The notes below the pieces were generated by a model that had not been told where the DNA came from, searched no databases, and worked only from the letters and a program-made list of their open reading frames with translations. A stretch of DNA of 5,767 bases from a bacterium (lineage in GTDB: Bacteria; Vulcanimicrobiota; Xenobia; RGZZ01), in assembly GCA_021782195.1 (NCBI GenBank), contig JAJXVI010000183.1, positions 1 to 5,767 of the forward strand, read 5' to 3'. Positions 1-5,469 of this stretch are shown piece by piece. The position numbers and the translations under genes were made by a program. Each line of letters starts with the position of its first letter. Position 1 is the first letter of the stretch.

Positions 1-732
1 TGCTTCGCCATCGCAATCTCCATCGGGCTGCAATACGGGGTTCCGCTGGAGGAGTTTGTTGACGCTTTTGTGTTCACTCGGTTTGAGCCTAACGGCGTGG
101 TCGGAGGGCACAGCAACATCAAGATGTCGACGTCGGTCATCGATTACGTCTTCCGCGAACTGGCCCTGTCGTATCTTGGTCGCACCGATCTCGTGCAGGT
201 CAAACCCGAAGACCTGCGCGGCGACGTCGTGGGAACCCCGACGCGCGTACCGGACTTTGACGGGGAAGAGGAAGGCGAGGAGATCAGCGGCTTCGTTCCT
301 GGCGTTGCGCACGAGGACCACAGTTCTGTCGGATTCGAGCGCAGCATGGTGGCCCGAAGTGGTGCGGGATCCGAGACGACGGGGGGAAGCGTCGTAGCCG
401 ATCGCATGACGTCGGTCGCGTTGTCCGAGTCGTCCCCTGTCGGCGCCGCGCGGCGCGCGAACGGTGCGACGTCCTCCGCTTCGAACGCCGGAGCGGCTCG
501 ATCCGCGAACGGTGCCCGTGCACACGGGGAAGCTTCGGGCGTTGAGAAGAGGCGTGGCACGACGTCGACTCACGAAAGTGATGACGTGCTGGCCCTGACG
601 CGCAAGATTCGGGAGGCCCGCATGAAAGGCTACGAAGGAGATCCGTGCAAGGGCTGCGGCTTCTTTACGCTTGTGCGTAACGGGGTCTGCTTGAAGTGCG
701 ACACCTGTGGAGACACCAGCGGTTGTTCGTAG
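1..732 (+). CDS. nrdJ: Class II (adenosylcobalamin-dependent) ribonucleotide reductase, C-terminal part
   Basis: This is the 3' end of a gene that enters from the left edge; 243 residues are visible, in frame from base 1. The enzyme reduces ribonucleotides to deoxyribonucleotides in the cytoplasm using a B12-derived radical and needs no oxygen. The first ~70 residues match the end of the catalytic barrel: [14 protein letters not shown], then TRFEPNG, then [19 protein letters not shown], a hallmark of the family. Residues ~85-200 form a polar, Ala/Ser/Gly-rich linker with a repeated RSANGAR/RRANGAT motif. The tail (residues ~214-243) carries six cysteines: CKGC (216-219), C230, CDTC (233-236) and C242, ending TSGCS. 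This is the cysteine-rich, probably zinc-binding C-terminus common in NrdJ proteins, where tail cysteines are thought to help re-reduce the active site. The stop is TAG. The catalytic cysteines and radical-site residues lie outside the window, so activity cannot be judged. Confidence 0.93.
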   Translation, partial: CFAIAISIGLQYGVPLEEFVDAFVFTRFEPNGVVGGHSNIKMSTSVIDYVFRELALSYLGRTDLVQVKPEDLRGDVVGTPTRVPDFDGEEEGEEISGFVPGVAHEDHSSVGFERSMVARSGAGSETTGGSVVADRMTSVALSESSPVGAARRANGATSSASNAGAARSANGARAHGEASGVEKRRGTTSTHESDDVLALTRKIREARMKGYEGDPCKGCGFFTLVRNGVCLKCDTCGDTSGCS

Positions 733-743
733 ACGCTTCGTGC

Positions 744-784
744 TGGCGGGAGACGGACACCGCAGTGCGCGAAACCTCTCGCCA
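744..784. terminator. Possible hairpin between the convergent nrdJ and methyltransferase genes
   Basis: Bases 744-752 (TGGCGGGAG) can pair with 776-784 (CTCTCGCCA) over nine positions, with one G-U wobble and a 23-nt loop. It begins 12 nt after the nrdJ stop, in a 112-nt gap between two convergent genes, so a bidirectional termination role is plausible. No T-tract follows on either strand and the loop is large, so this is a weak call. The rest of the gap shows nothing recognisable. Confidence 0.25.
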
Positions 785-844
785 ACAGGCCATAAACCCG
801 GAGTGCCCACCAGTTATTTGACGATCGGCACGGCCGGGTGAAGG

Positions 845-1855
845 TCAGATCTTCGACCCGACAATCACAGGTGAGTGCATCTGCACGTCGACCGTCTCAA
901 CGCGCTTGAATCCCGCATCATGGAGCCACTCGGTATATTCTGCGAGCGTGAACGTGTCTCCGTGTCGGGTGTTCAGAAGCATGTTGAGTGCAAAAGCCAG
1001 CGGATACACCGGGGCACTGCGCTCATCGTTGGGAACCATGTCCACGATGACCACGTGGCCGCCCGGCTTCATCGCCCGGTGGAGTTGTTGCAGCAATTTT
1101 CGGGAACCCGCCTCGCCTTCGCTGTGTACGATGTTACCCAGAATGGCTGCGTGGAACTGCTCCTCTCCAAAGTCGACGGCTTTGAGGTCGCCGGCGAGGA
1201 ACGAGTAGCGATCCGTCAATCCGTGCGGTTCGAGATAGGCGGGGAGTCTCTCGAGAAGAGCGGGGAAGTCGTTGGCCGTGACGTGAGATTGTGGGCAGGC
1301 TTCGGCAATGGCAATGCTCCATACGCCAGAACCGCACGCCACGTCGAGCACGCGTGCATCGAACGCGGGCAGACGATTCTTCAGCCACTGTGCGACAAGC
1401 TGGGCCCCCCGCCGATTGCGCAGGTGCAGGGCCGCCACGAGACTCGGAAAGAAGGCTGCGGCAACCCCGGGTGATTCGACCTGTGCCACAGGCTCGCCGG
1501 TGCGTACTGTCTCCGTCAGATGTGACCATCGGTCCCACATGACGTTGCTCTGGACAAGTGCGCCGATATAGTTGGGACTCGAGGAAACCAGGAGTTTTTG
1601 AGTGAGCGGGCCGAGACTGTATCGCCCATCGGCTTTTTGGCACATTCCCAGAGCAGTGGTCGTGTCGAGCAGCATGCGCGTGGCGCGCGGGTCACACTCA
1701 CAATGTTCGGCGATGGTCTCTGCCGTGGTGGCGCCGGCCTCGATAGCGTCAAAAATACCGACCTGTACGGCGGTCATGGCCACGCGTGATGGAATGAATC
1801 CTCCCATCAACAGATCAAACAGACTTTCCTCGGTCAGAGGAGTTGTGGTTTGCAT
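845..1855 (-). CDS. SAM-dependent O-methyltransferase (Methyltransf_2 / ASMT-like)
   Basis: The predicted protein of 336 residues is normal length for this family, which transfers a methyl group from S-adenosylmethionine to a hydroxyl of a small, often aromatic, substrate. Residues ~10-95 look like the N-terminal winged-helix dimerisation domain (LFDLLMGGFIPSRVAMTAVQ, VGIFDAI, RATRMLLDTTTALG, then a YSLGPLTQKLL strand). The Rossmann domain follows: motif I VLDVACGSG (169-177), an acidic loop ANDFP (194-198), AGDL (221-224), and AILGNIVHSEGE (237-248), where H244 sits at the position of the catalytic base in family members. MKPGGHVVIVDMV (262-274) is the usual late motif. The frame stays open 62 codons upstream, but the homologous part begins at this ATG (complement of 1853-1855); its only Shine-Dalgarno-like stretch, AGGGAG, is 13 nt upstream. 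The gene is convergent with nrdJ and divergent from the deformylase. There are no biosynthetic neighbours, so the substrate is unknown. Confidence 0.88.
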   Translation of the reverse strand: MQTTTPLTEESLFDLLMGGFIPSRVAMTAVQVGIFDAIEAGATTAETIAEHCECDPRATRMLLDTTTALGMCQKADGRYSLGPLTQKLLVSSSPNYIGALVQSNVMWDRWSHLTETVRTGEPVAQVESPGVAAAFFPSLVAALHLRNRRGAQLVAQWLKNRLPAFDARVLDVACGSGVWSIAIAEACPQSHVTANDFPALLERLPAYLEPHGLTDRYSFLAGDLKAVDFGEEQFHAAILGNIVHSEGEAGSRKLLQQLHRAMKPGGHVVIVDMVPNDERSAPVYPLAFALNMLLNTRHGDTFTLAEYTEWLHDAGFKRVETVDVQMHSPVIVGSKI

Positions 1856-2261
1856 GAGATTTACGGTTCTCCCTTCCCATCCCCCCGTCATCGGCGTACG
1901 CCACGTCTGCGCGAACTCCTCTTCGCCGATAACGGGAACCTGCGGGCGTAATCCGCGTCTGCAGCAGGGTCGTGTGTCTGAAGTCGTGAATGGTTTGCGC
2001 GAGCAAGACCCGCAACCGTGGGCGCGACCCTCGTACGTCAAGTTTCCCCGGTTTCACAAGCGTGCTTCCAGAGAGTGGCGCGCATGCGCTGGGAGCGCCG
2101 TTCCACGTGAGGCGCGGGCGACAGAACGTGGATTTGAGCGTTGCGGCGCTCGTGCGGCCACCAGGAATGTCTGTCGATGTGCGAGGACACCGGTGACGGC
2201 CTCGGATTGTGCTTGCGAATGGGTCGCCGACTCACAGGCTCGAAAGGATATAAGCGATCGG
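1856..2261. other. Divergent intergenic region, no gene seen
   Basis: This 406-nt gap separates the methyltransferase and deformylase starts and should hold the promoters of both. Reading frames cross it on both strands, but none has a family-like sequence or a good ribosome binding site. Symmetry elements present are GCGCATGCGC (2080-2089), the inverted repeat 2102-2108/2126-2132, and a small hairpin GAGCG/CGCTC (2136-2140/2147-2151). A TATAAG (2249-2254) lies just before the deformylase ATG. It could be a -10 element, but there is no convincing -35 and it would give an almost leaderless transcript. Confidence 0.5.
2102..2132. promoter_or_regulatory. Inverted repeat, possible operator
   Basis: TCCACGT (2102-2108) and ACGTGGA (2126-2132) are perfect 7-bp inverted copies. 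Their starts are 24 bp apart, a spacing close to two helical turns, which would suit a dimeric DNA-binding protein between the divergent methyltransferase and deformylase genes. It lies about 130 nt before the deformylase start and about 250 nt before the methyltransferase start. A 7-bp match can arise by chance in GC-rich DNA. Confidence 0.25.
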
Positions 2262-2870
2262 ATGTTTCGAAGGTCAGAGAAGGTACTCGACATTGTAGAG
2301 GTCGGGGACCCGGTGTTGCGCAAGGTCGCTCGCCGGCTTTCGCCGGAGGAGATTACAGCCGAAGCCACGGCAAGCCTGGTTCGTGCGATGAGGACGACCA
2401 TGAGACGAGCTCCAGGAGTCGGTCTGGCGGCGCCACAGGTGGGCCGCGGCATTGCCCTCGCAGTCGTCGAGGATACGGAGGAACTGGTGAGCCGCACTGA
2501 CAGTGCCCTCGTCCGCCTGCAGGAACGGCGAGTGGTTCCGTTTCAGGTGCTGATCAATCCTGAACTTGAGGTGGATGACGAAGAAGAGGTCGAGTTTTAC
2601 GAGGGCTGTCTCAGTCTGGGCAACTTCAGGATGCTGGTACGCCGTCACCGTAGCGTGTGGGTCCGGGCAGCCGACGAGAACGGCGAGGTCCGGGAAATCC
2701 ACGCAACGGGATGGCATGCGCGTATCCTGCAACACGAGATCGATCACCTCAACGGGGTTCTGTGCATCGACCGCATGACCGGACGCTCCCTGACCACACT
2801 GGCCAACTACACGAAGCACTGGAGTCACCTTACTTCCGAGGAGGTACGCCAGGCACTGCGTGCACGGTAA
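2262..2870 (+). CDS. def: Peptide deformylase, PDF1A-like
   Basis: The 202-residue protein removes the N-formyl group from nascent polypeptides at the ribosome exit, using a catalytic metal (usually Fe2+ or Zn2+). All three family motifs are present: GVGLAAPQ (52-59), EGCLS (114-118, with metal ligand C116) and QHEIDH (157-162, with ligands H158 and H162 and catalytic E159). The sequence after motif III (HLNGVLCIDRMTGRSL) and GWHARILQHE before it resemble the organellar PDF1A branch more than the E. coli enzyme. The long acidic run DDEEEVEF before motif II is also distinctive. The ATG at 2262 is chosen because VLDIVEVGDPVLR is the usual N-terminus of the family; AAAGGA at 2243-2248 is a distant ribosome binding site (13-nt spacing). 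The frame is open far upstream to 1602 but that stretch is antisense to the methyltransferase and not protein-like. No fmt gene is adjacent, so this may be a second deformylase of the genome. Confidence 0.93.
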   Translation: MFRRSEKVLDIVEVGDPVLRKVARRLSPEEITAEATASLVRAMRTTMRRAPGVGLAAPQVGRGIALAVVEDTEELVSRTDSALVRLQERRVVPFQVLINPELEVDDEEEVEFYEGCLSLGNFRMLVRRHRSVWVRAADENGEVREIHATGWHARILQHEIDHLNGVLCIDRMTGRSLTTLANYTKHWSHLTSEEVRQALRAR

Positions 2871-2945
2871 CGGCACGACCGCGCGGGCTGACCTTGGCGC
2901 CATCGCTGTCGTGCCGCGCGCGTGGCGCCCACCACGTGACGCGCG
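2871..2945. terminator. Tandem hairpins directly after the deformylase stop
   Basis: CGGCACGAC (2871-2879) is perfectly complementary to GTCGTGCCG (2908-2916), giving a 9-bp stem that starts on the base after the TAA stop, with a 28-nt loop. A second stem overlaps its edge: CGCGCG (2915-2920) plus CGTGG (2921-2925) pairs with CCACG (2932-2936) and CGCGCG (2940-2945), with a 6-nt loop and a 3-nt bulge TGA. No strong T-tract follows, only CCTTTC at 2951-2956, so intrinsic termination is possible but not assured. The structure may instead protect the mRNA 3' end. Confidence 0.4.
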
Positions 2946-3040
2946 CGCGTCCTTTCAGGCGGATTCTCGCAAGGCCTGGTCACGGCGTGCGAAGTCTAGA
3001 GGGGTGGTCGAAAAGGTCGCGCGAGATCAACATCTGGGGG

Positions 3041-3124
3041 CTAGAAGGCCGGCCGATCTACTATATCTTGTCGGTTGCGGGATGCCCGCAACCATCAGAA
3101 GGGGGTTTTCGGCTGGGCTTCTAG
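3041..3124. other. 84-nt two-part stem-loop element
   Basis: The outer arms CTAGAAGGCCGGCCGA (3041-3056) and TCGGCTGGGCTTCTAG (3109-3124) pair at 15 of 16 positions: 14 Watson-Crick, one G-U (3051/3114) and one G-G mismatch (3048/3117). Inside lies a perfect 9-bp hairpin, GGTTGCGGG (3073-3081) with CCCGCAACC (3085-3093) and an ATG triloop. The two stems are separated by roughly equal single-stranded stretches of 16 nt (3057-3072, A/T-rich) and 15 nt (3094-3108, containing GGGGG then TTTT). This layout suggests a folded RNA with a large internal loop, or a DNA element with terminal inverted repeats. No target duplication flanks it, and the strand cannot be decided from symmetry alone. Confidence 0.5.
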
Positions 3125-3133
3125 ACCGTAACT

Positions 3134-3169
3134 CGGACCCGCACTTCCATTTTCCGCGTGCGGGAACCG
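3134..3169. other. Hairpin upstream of moxR
   Basis: CCCGCAC (3138-3144) pairs perfectly with GTGCGGG (3158-3164) around a 13-nt loop. The stem continues outward as CGG (3134-3136) with CCG (3167-3169) after a small 1-nt/2-nt internal loop. It starts only 10 nt after the 84-nt element ends, so the two may be parts of one folded transcript. A short T-run lies in the loop, not after the stem, so it does not look like a terminator. Confidence 0.35.
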
Positions 3170-3194
3170 GAAGCCGGGGTGACGTCGTCTCTAT

Positions 3195-3239
3195 GCACGA
3201 GCAAGGCCTGATGGCTGTTCGTGCGACCCCAGGTGCTCG
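3195..3239 (+). promoter_or_regulatory. Hairpin with a competing pairing partner in the moxR leader
   Basis: GCACGAGCA (3195-3203) pairs with TGTTCGTGC (3216-3224) over nine positions (one G-U). The stem continues, after a 2-nt bulge, with GCC/GGC (3206-3208/3213-3215) closing a TGAT tetraloop. The left arm also has a perfect alternative partner, TGCTCG (3234-3239), complementary to CGAGCA (3198-3203). Two mutually exclusive pairings within about 150 nt of a start codon recall attenuator-like switches, but this is read from complementarity alone, and no leader peptide or ligand motif is evident. Confidence 0.3.
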
Positions 3240-3328
3240 AGGCCCGACCATCTGGCTCCTCCGACCTCGTTCCATTGTTTCGGATGGCGCACCACGGACC
3301 CCGGGGGTCCACATTTCCACGACCGCAC

Positions 3329-3336
3329 GGAGAGGG
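3329..3336 (+). promoter_or_regulatory. Ribosome binding site that supports the TTG start of moxR
   Basis: GGAGAGGG ends 5 nt before the TTG at 3342 (9 nt if GGAG alone is counted). The next in-frame ATG, at 3363, has only a GGAT 15 nt upstream. The purine-rich site therefore favours the TTG start. Confidence 0.65.
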
Positions 3337-3341
3337 ATACA

Positions 3342-4331
3342 TTGGATACAGCATTAACAGCGATGCAACAGGCAATCGAGCAGGAGAGCCACCACTTCAA
3401 GGCGCTCCAGAGTGAAATCGGGAAGGTCATTGTCGGGCAGGCGTACGTCGTGGAAAGAGTTCTCGTTGGCCTTCTCGCCGACGGCCACTTGCTTCTCGAG
3501 GGAGTGCCGGGACTGGCCAAGACCCTGACCTTCAAGACGCTCGCCGCGGCGCTCTCTGCCCGTTTCCAACGCGTGCAGTTCACTCCGGACCTGTTGCCGG
3601 CCGACGTGGTGGGGACCACGATCTACAATCCGCAGTCCGGGCAGTTCAGCGTGAAGCAGGGTCCCGTGTTTTCCAACCTGCTGCTGGCCGACGAGGTCAA
3701 CCGCGCACCGGCGAAAGTACAGAGTGCCCTCCTGGAGGCGATGCAAGAGAGGCAGGTGACCATCGGTGACCATACCTTCCAACTTTCCGCACCGTTTCTC
3801 GTCATGGCCACGCAAAACCCGATCGAGCAGGAGGGCACGTACCCGCTTCCCGAGGCTCAGGTTGACCGCTTCATGCTCAAAATCACCATCGACTACCCGA
3901 CGAGGGAAGAGGAGTCGATCATCATCGACCGCATGACGGCGGGGCTTGAGCCGGTGGCGCAGCCCGTCATGAGCACCGACGACCTGATGCGGGTCAGGCG
4001 ACTGATTCCCCAGATATATCTGGATGAGAAGGTCAAGAACTATATCCTCGACCTCGTATTTGCCACACGTCAGCCAGAGCGCTATCGTCTCGATCGCTTG
4101 AAGGCGCTGATTGCCTACGGTGCGTCTCCGCGTGCGAGCCTTGCCCTGGCCCAGGCCTCGCGTGCGTACGCCTTCCTGCGCGGGCGCTCCTACGTGGTTC
4201 CCGACGACGTCAAGGCGATCGGCTACGACGTGTTGCGTCACCGCGTTGCTCCGAGCTACGAGGCCGAGGCCGAGGAACTGACGAGCGTCGATCTGCTGCG
4301 TCGGGTCTTCGACGCGGTCGAGGTGCCGTGA
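3342..4331 (+). CDS. MoxR-family AAA+ ATPase
   Basis: The 329-residue protein is of standard MoxR length. Family members use ATP to remodel or assemble partner proteins, commonly with VWA-domain or DUF58 partners, in the cytoplasm. Visible motifs are GQAYVVERVLVGLLADGHLL (32-51), Walker A GVPGLAKT (54-61, with the family's usual AKT ending), RVQFTPDLLPADVVGT (77-92), Walker B LLLADEVNRAP (113-123), sensor 1 ATQNP (156-160), the YPLPEAQVDRF arginine-finger segment (167-177, likely R176) and sensor 2 GASPRAS (260-266). All catalytic positions appear intact. The C-terminal helical lid ends with a DDVKAIGYDVLRHRV motif (288-302) typical of the family. A TTG start is used, supported by GGAGAGGG. 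The TGA stop overlaps the ATG of the DUF58 gene by one base, indicating translational coupling, and the operon continues into an exported protein. The client is unknown. Confidence 0.95.
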   Translation: MDTALTAMQQAIEQESHHFKALQSEIGKVIVGQAYVVERVLVGLLADGHLLLEGVPGLAKTLTFKTLAAALSARFQRVQFTPDLLPADVVGTTIYNPQSGQFSVKQGPVFSNLLLADEVNRAPAKVQSALLEAMQERQVTIGDHTFQLSAPFLVMATQNPIEQEGTYPLPEAQVDRFMLKITIDYPTREEESIIIDRMTAGLEPVAQPVMSTDDLMRVRRLIPQIYLDEKVKNYILDLVFATRQPERYRLDRLKALIAYGASPRASLALAQASRAYAFLRGRSYVVPDDVKAIGYDVLRHRVAPSYEAEAEELTSVDLLRRVFDAVEVP

Positions 4332-5467
4332 TGGATGCGGCTCCTTCCGGGGCGCGCACGTCGTCTGCGGGCGCTGCCGGCTCCGACGCCAACGGAACCC
4401 CGCTTGGCCTGCTGAGCGAGGAGACGCGTCGCAAGATTCGGAGAATCGAGATTGCGACGAGCAAACTTGTGGATGAGATGTTCGCGGGCAAGTACGAGAG
4501 CCTCTTCAAAGGACGTGGTGTCGAGTTCGCCGAGGTTCGAGAGTATCAGCCGGGCGACGATGTGCGGACCATTGACCCCAACGTGACGGCCCGCACCGGG
4601 CGCCCGTTCGTCAAGAAGCACGAGGAAGAACGGGAGCTGACCGTGGTACTTGTGGTTGACGCGAGCGCTTCCCAGGACTTCGGAAGCGCTCGCCTGAGCA
4701 AGCGTGAGGTCGCATCCGAAGTGGCCGCCATCATCGCATTCTCAGCGCTGCGCAACCACGACAAGGTCGGACTGCTTCTCTTCACCGATCGCGTGGAAAA
4801 GTACATTCCACCCCGGAAGGGGCGTCGTCACGCCCTGCGCCTGGTGCGCGAGATACTGGAGCCTACCGTGCAGGTCAGGCACGACGCTGCCGACGCTGCC
4901 AGCGATGAACCTTCTCCTGGGACGAGCGCCGACGCTGCGCCCGTGGCACGATCCGGCGCCTGGTGGTCCGCACTCTTGCGGGGACGTTCCCCCCGTCTCC
5001 AACCGGCCTCCCGTTCTTCGCGTGATCAGGCTTCCCAGACCAGCGTCTCGGTGGCCCTTGACTACCTCAATCGCGTGCAGAAGCGGCGAGCCGTCGTATT
5101 CCTTCTTTCTGACTTTCTGGGACCCGACTTCGAGCGCGCGTTGCGTTCTACGGCGCAGCGGCACGATCTCTCCGGGTTTCGCCTGTTCGATCCGCGTGAG
5201 GAGGCGATGCCGTCGCTCGGTCGTCTGCGTCTGCGCGATCTCGAGAGTGGTCGAATGCTGGTGGTCGACACCGCCGCGAGCGACTTCGCCCCGCGCTATC
5301 AAGCCGCCGCGCAGCAGCGTCGCGCGCAGCTTCGACGCAATTTTGACCGTTGTGGTGCCGACTTTGCTGAATTTTCGACCGTCGAGGAGATTGTGTCGAC
5401 CCTCGTACGATTCTTCGAGCGAAAGCAGGCGCGCCGGCGCCAGATGCGTCGGGGAAGGGTGGGGTAG
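4331..5467 (+). CDS. DUF58 protein with VWA-like fold, MoxR partner
   Basis: The 378-residue protein carries the DUF58 signature at residues 64-114: VEFAEVREYQPGDDVRTID, then NVTARTGRPFVKKHEEERELT, then VVLVVDASAS. DASAS (110-114) is the DxSxS metal-binding (MIDAS-like) motif of the VWA fold, and LLSDF (258-262) supplies the later aspartate. In known clusters the MoxR ATPase just upstream acts on or with such proteins; the function of DUF58 itself is poorly defined. Two oddities stand out. The usual IDWN of the signature reads IDPN (P83). A polar, Ala/Ser/Pro-rich insert (~183-236) contains WWSALLRGRSPRL and splits the VWA-like domain. No transmembrane helix is evident, whereas many DUF58 proteins have N-terminal ones. 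The ATG at 4331 is preferred to GTG at 4328 because GAGG at 4320-4323 is 7 nt upstream. The Arg-rich C-terminus (RKQARRRQMRRGRVG) may contact nucleic acid or membrane, but this is unproven. Confidence 0.9.
   Translation: MDAAPSGARTSSAGAAGSDANGTPLGLLSEETRRKIRRIEIATSKLVDEMFAGKYESLFKGRGVEFAEVREYQPGDDVRTIDPNVTARTGRPFVKKHEEERELTVVLVVDASASQDFGSARLSKREVASEVAAIIAFSALRNHDKVGLLLFTDRVEKYIPPRKGRRHALRLVREILEPTVQVRHDAADAASDEPSPGTSADAAPVARSGAWWSALLRGRSPRLQPASRSSRDQASQTSVSVALDYLNRVQKRRAVVFLLSDFLGPDFERALRSTAQRHDLSGFRLFDPREEAMPSLGRLRLRDLESGRMLVVDTAASDFAPRYQAAAQQRRAQLRRNFDRCGADFAEFSTVEEIVSTLVRFFERKQARRRQMRRGRVG
5455..5464 (+). promoter_or_regulatory. Ribosome binding site for the exported protein
   Basis: AAGGGTGGGG lies inside the last codons of the DUF58 gene and ends 5 nt before the TTG at 5470; AAGGG alone is 10 nt away. 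With no ATG in the frame before the signal peptide, this purine run is what decides the TTG start. Confidence 0.5.
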
Positions 5468-5469
5468 GC

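Larger units (their letters stand above)
2871..3341. other. Structured 471-nt region between def and moxR, no gene seen
   Basis: No credible protein is encoded here. The frame open from 2860 to 3357 on the + strand overlaps the moxR start, has no ribosome binding site and resembles no known family. The antisense frames (3027-3320, 3121-3375, 3191-3619) are similarly unconvincing. Instead the region is dense in inverted repeats: 2871-2945, 3041-3124, 3134-3169, 3195-3224 with an alternative partner at 3234-3239, CGAGG/CCTCG (3238-3242/3265-3269), and GGACCCC/GGGGTCC (3296-3302/3304-3310). It could be a 5' leader of the moxR operon, a separate small RNA, or both. I could not recognise any known riboswitch, tRNA, SRP RNA, 6S RNA, tmRNA or RNase P consensus in it. 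Confidence 0.55.

Noticed and set aside
1856..2041. An N-terminal extension of the methyltransferase by 62 residues
   Set aside because: The added stretch is Cys/Arg-rich and matches nothing in the family; the winged-helix domain starts just after the ATG at 1855.
1602..2261. An upstream extension of the deformylase, giving a 422-residue protein
   Set aside because: The added 220 residues are antisense to the methyltransferase and cross the intergenic gap, with a Cys/Arg-rich composition unlike a real domain. The deformylase homology begins right after the ATG at 2262.
3041..3124. The 84-nt element as a tRNA, SRP RNA or integron attC site
   Set aside because: There is no T-loop consensus or anticodon arm, no conserved SRP apical loop, and no RYYYAAC/GTTRRRY pair at the arm ends.
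3296..3310. GGACCCC/GGGGTCC palindrome as an operator for moxR
   Set aside because: It is a GC-rich palindrome with a one-base centre in GC-rich DNA; position upstream of the ribosome binding site is suggestive but there is no other support.
2860..3357. A 165-residue frame filling the def-moxR gap on the + strand
   Set aside because: It has no ribosome binding site, overlaps the end of def and the start of moxR, and reads as Arg/Pro/Gly-rich sequence with no family signature.
3354..4241. A 295-residue reading frame antisense to moxR
   Set aside because: It mirrors the moxR codons; the + strand protein has every AAA+ motif and the antisense product has none.
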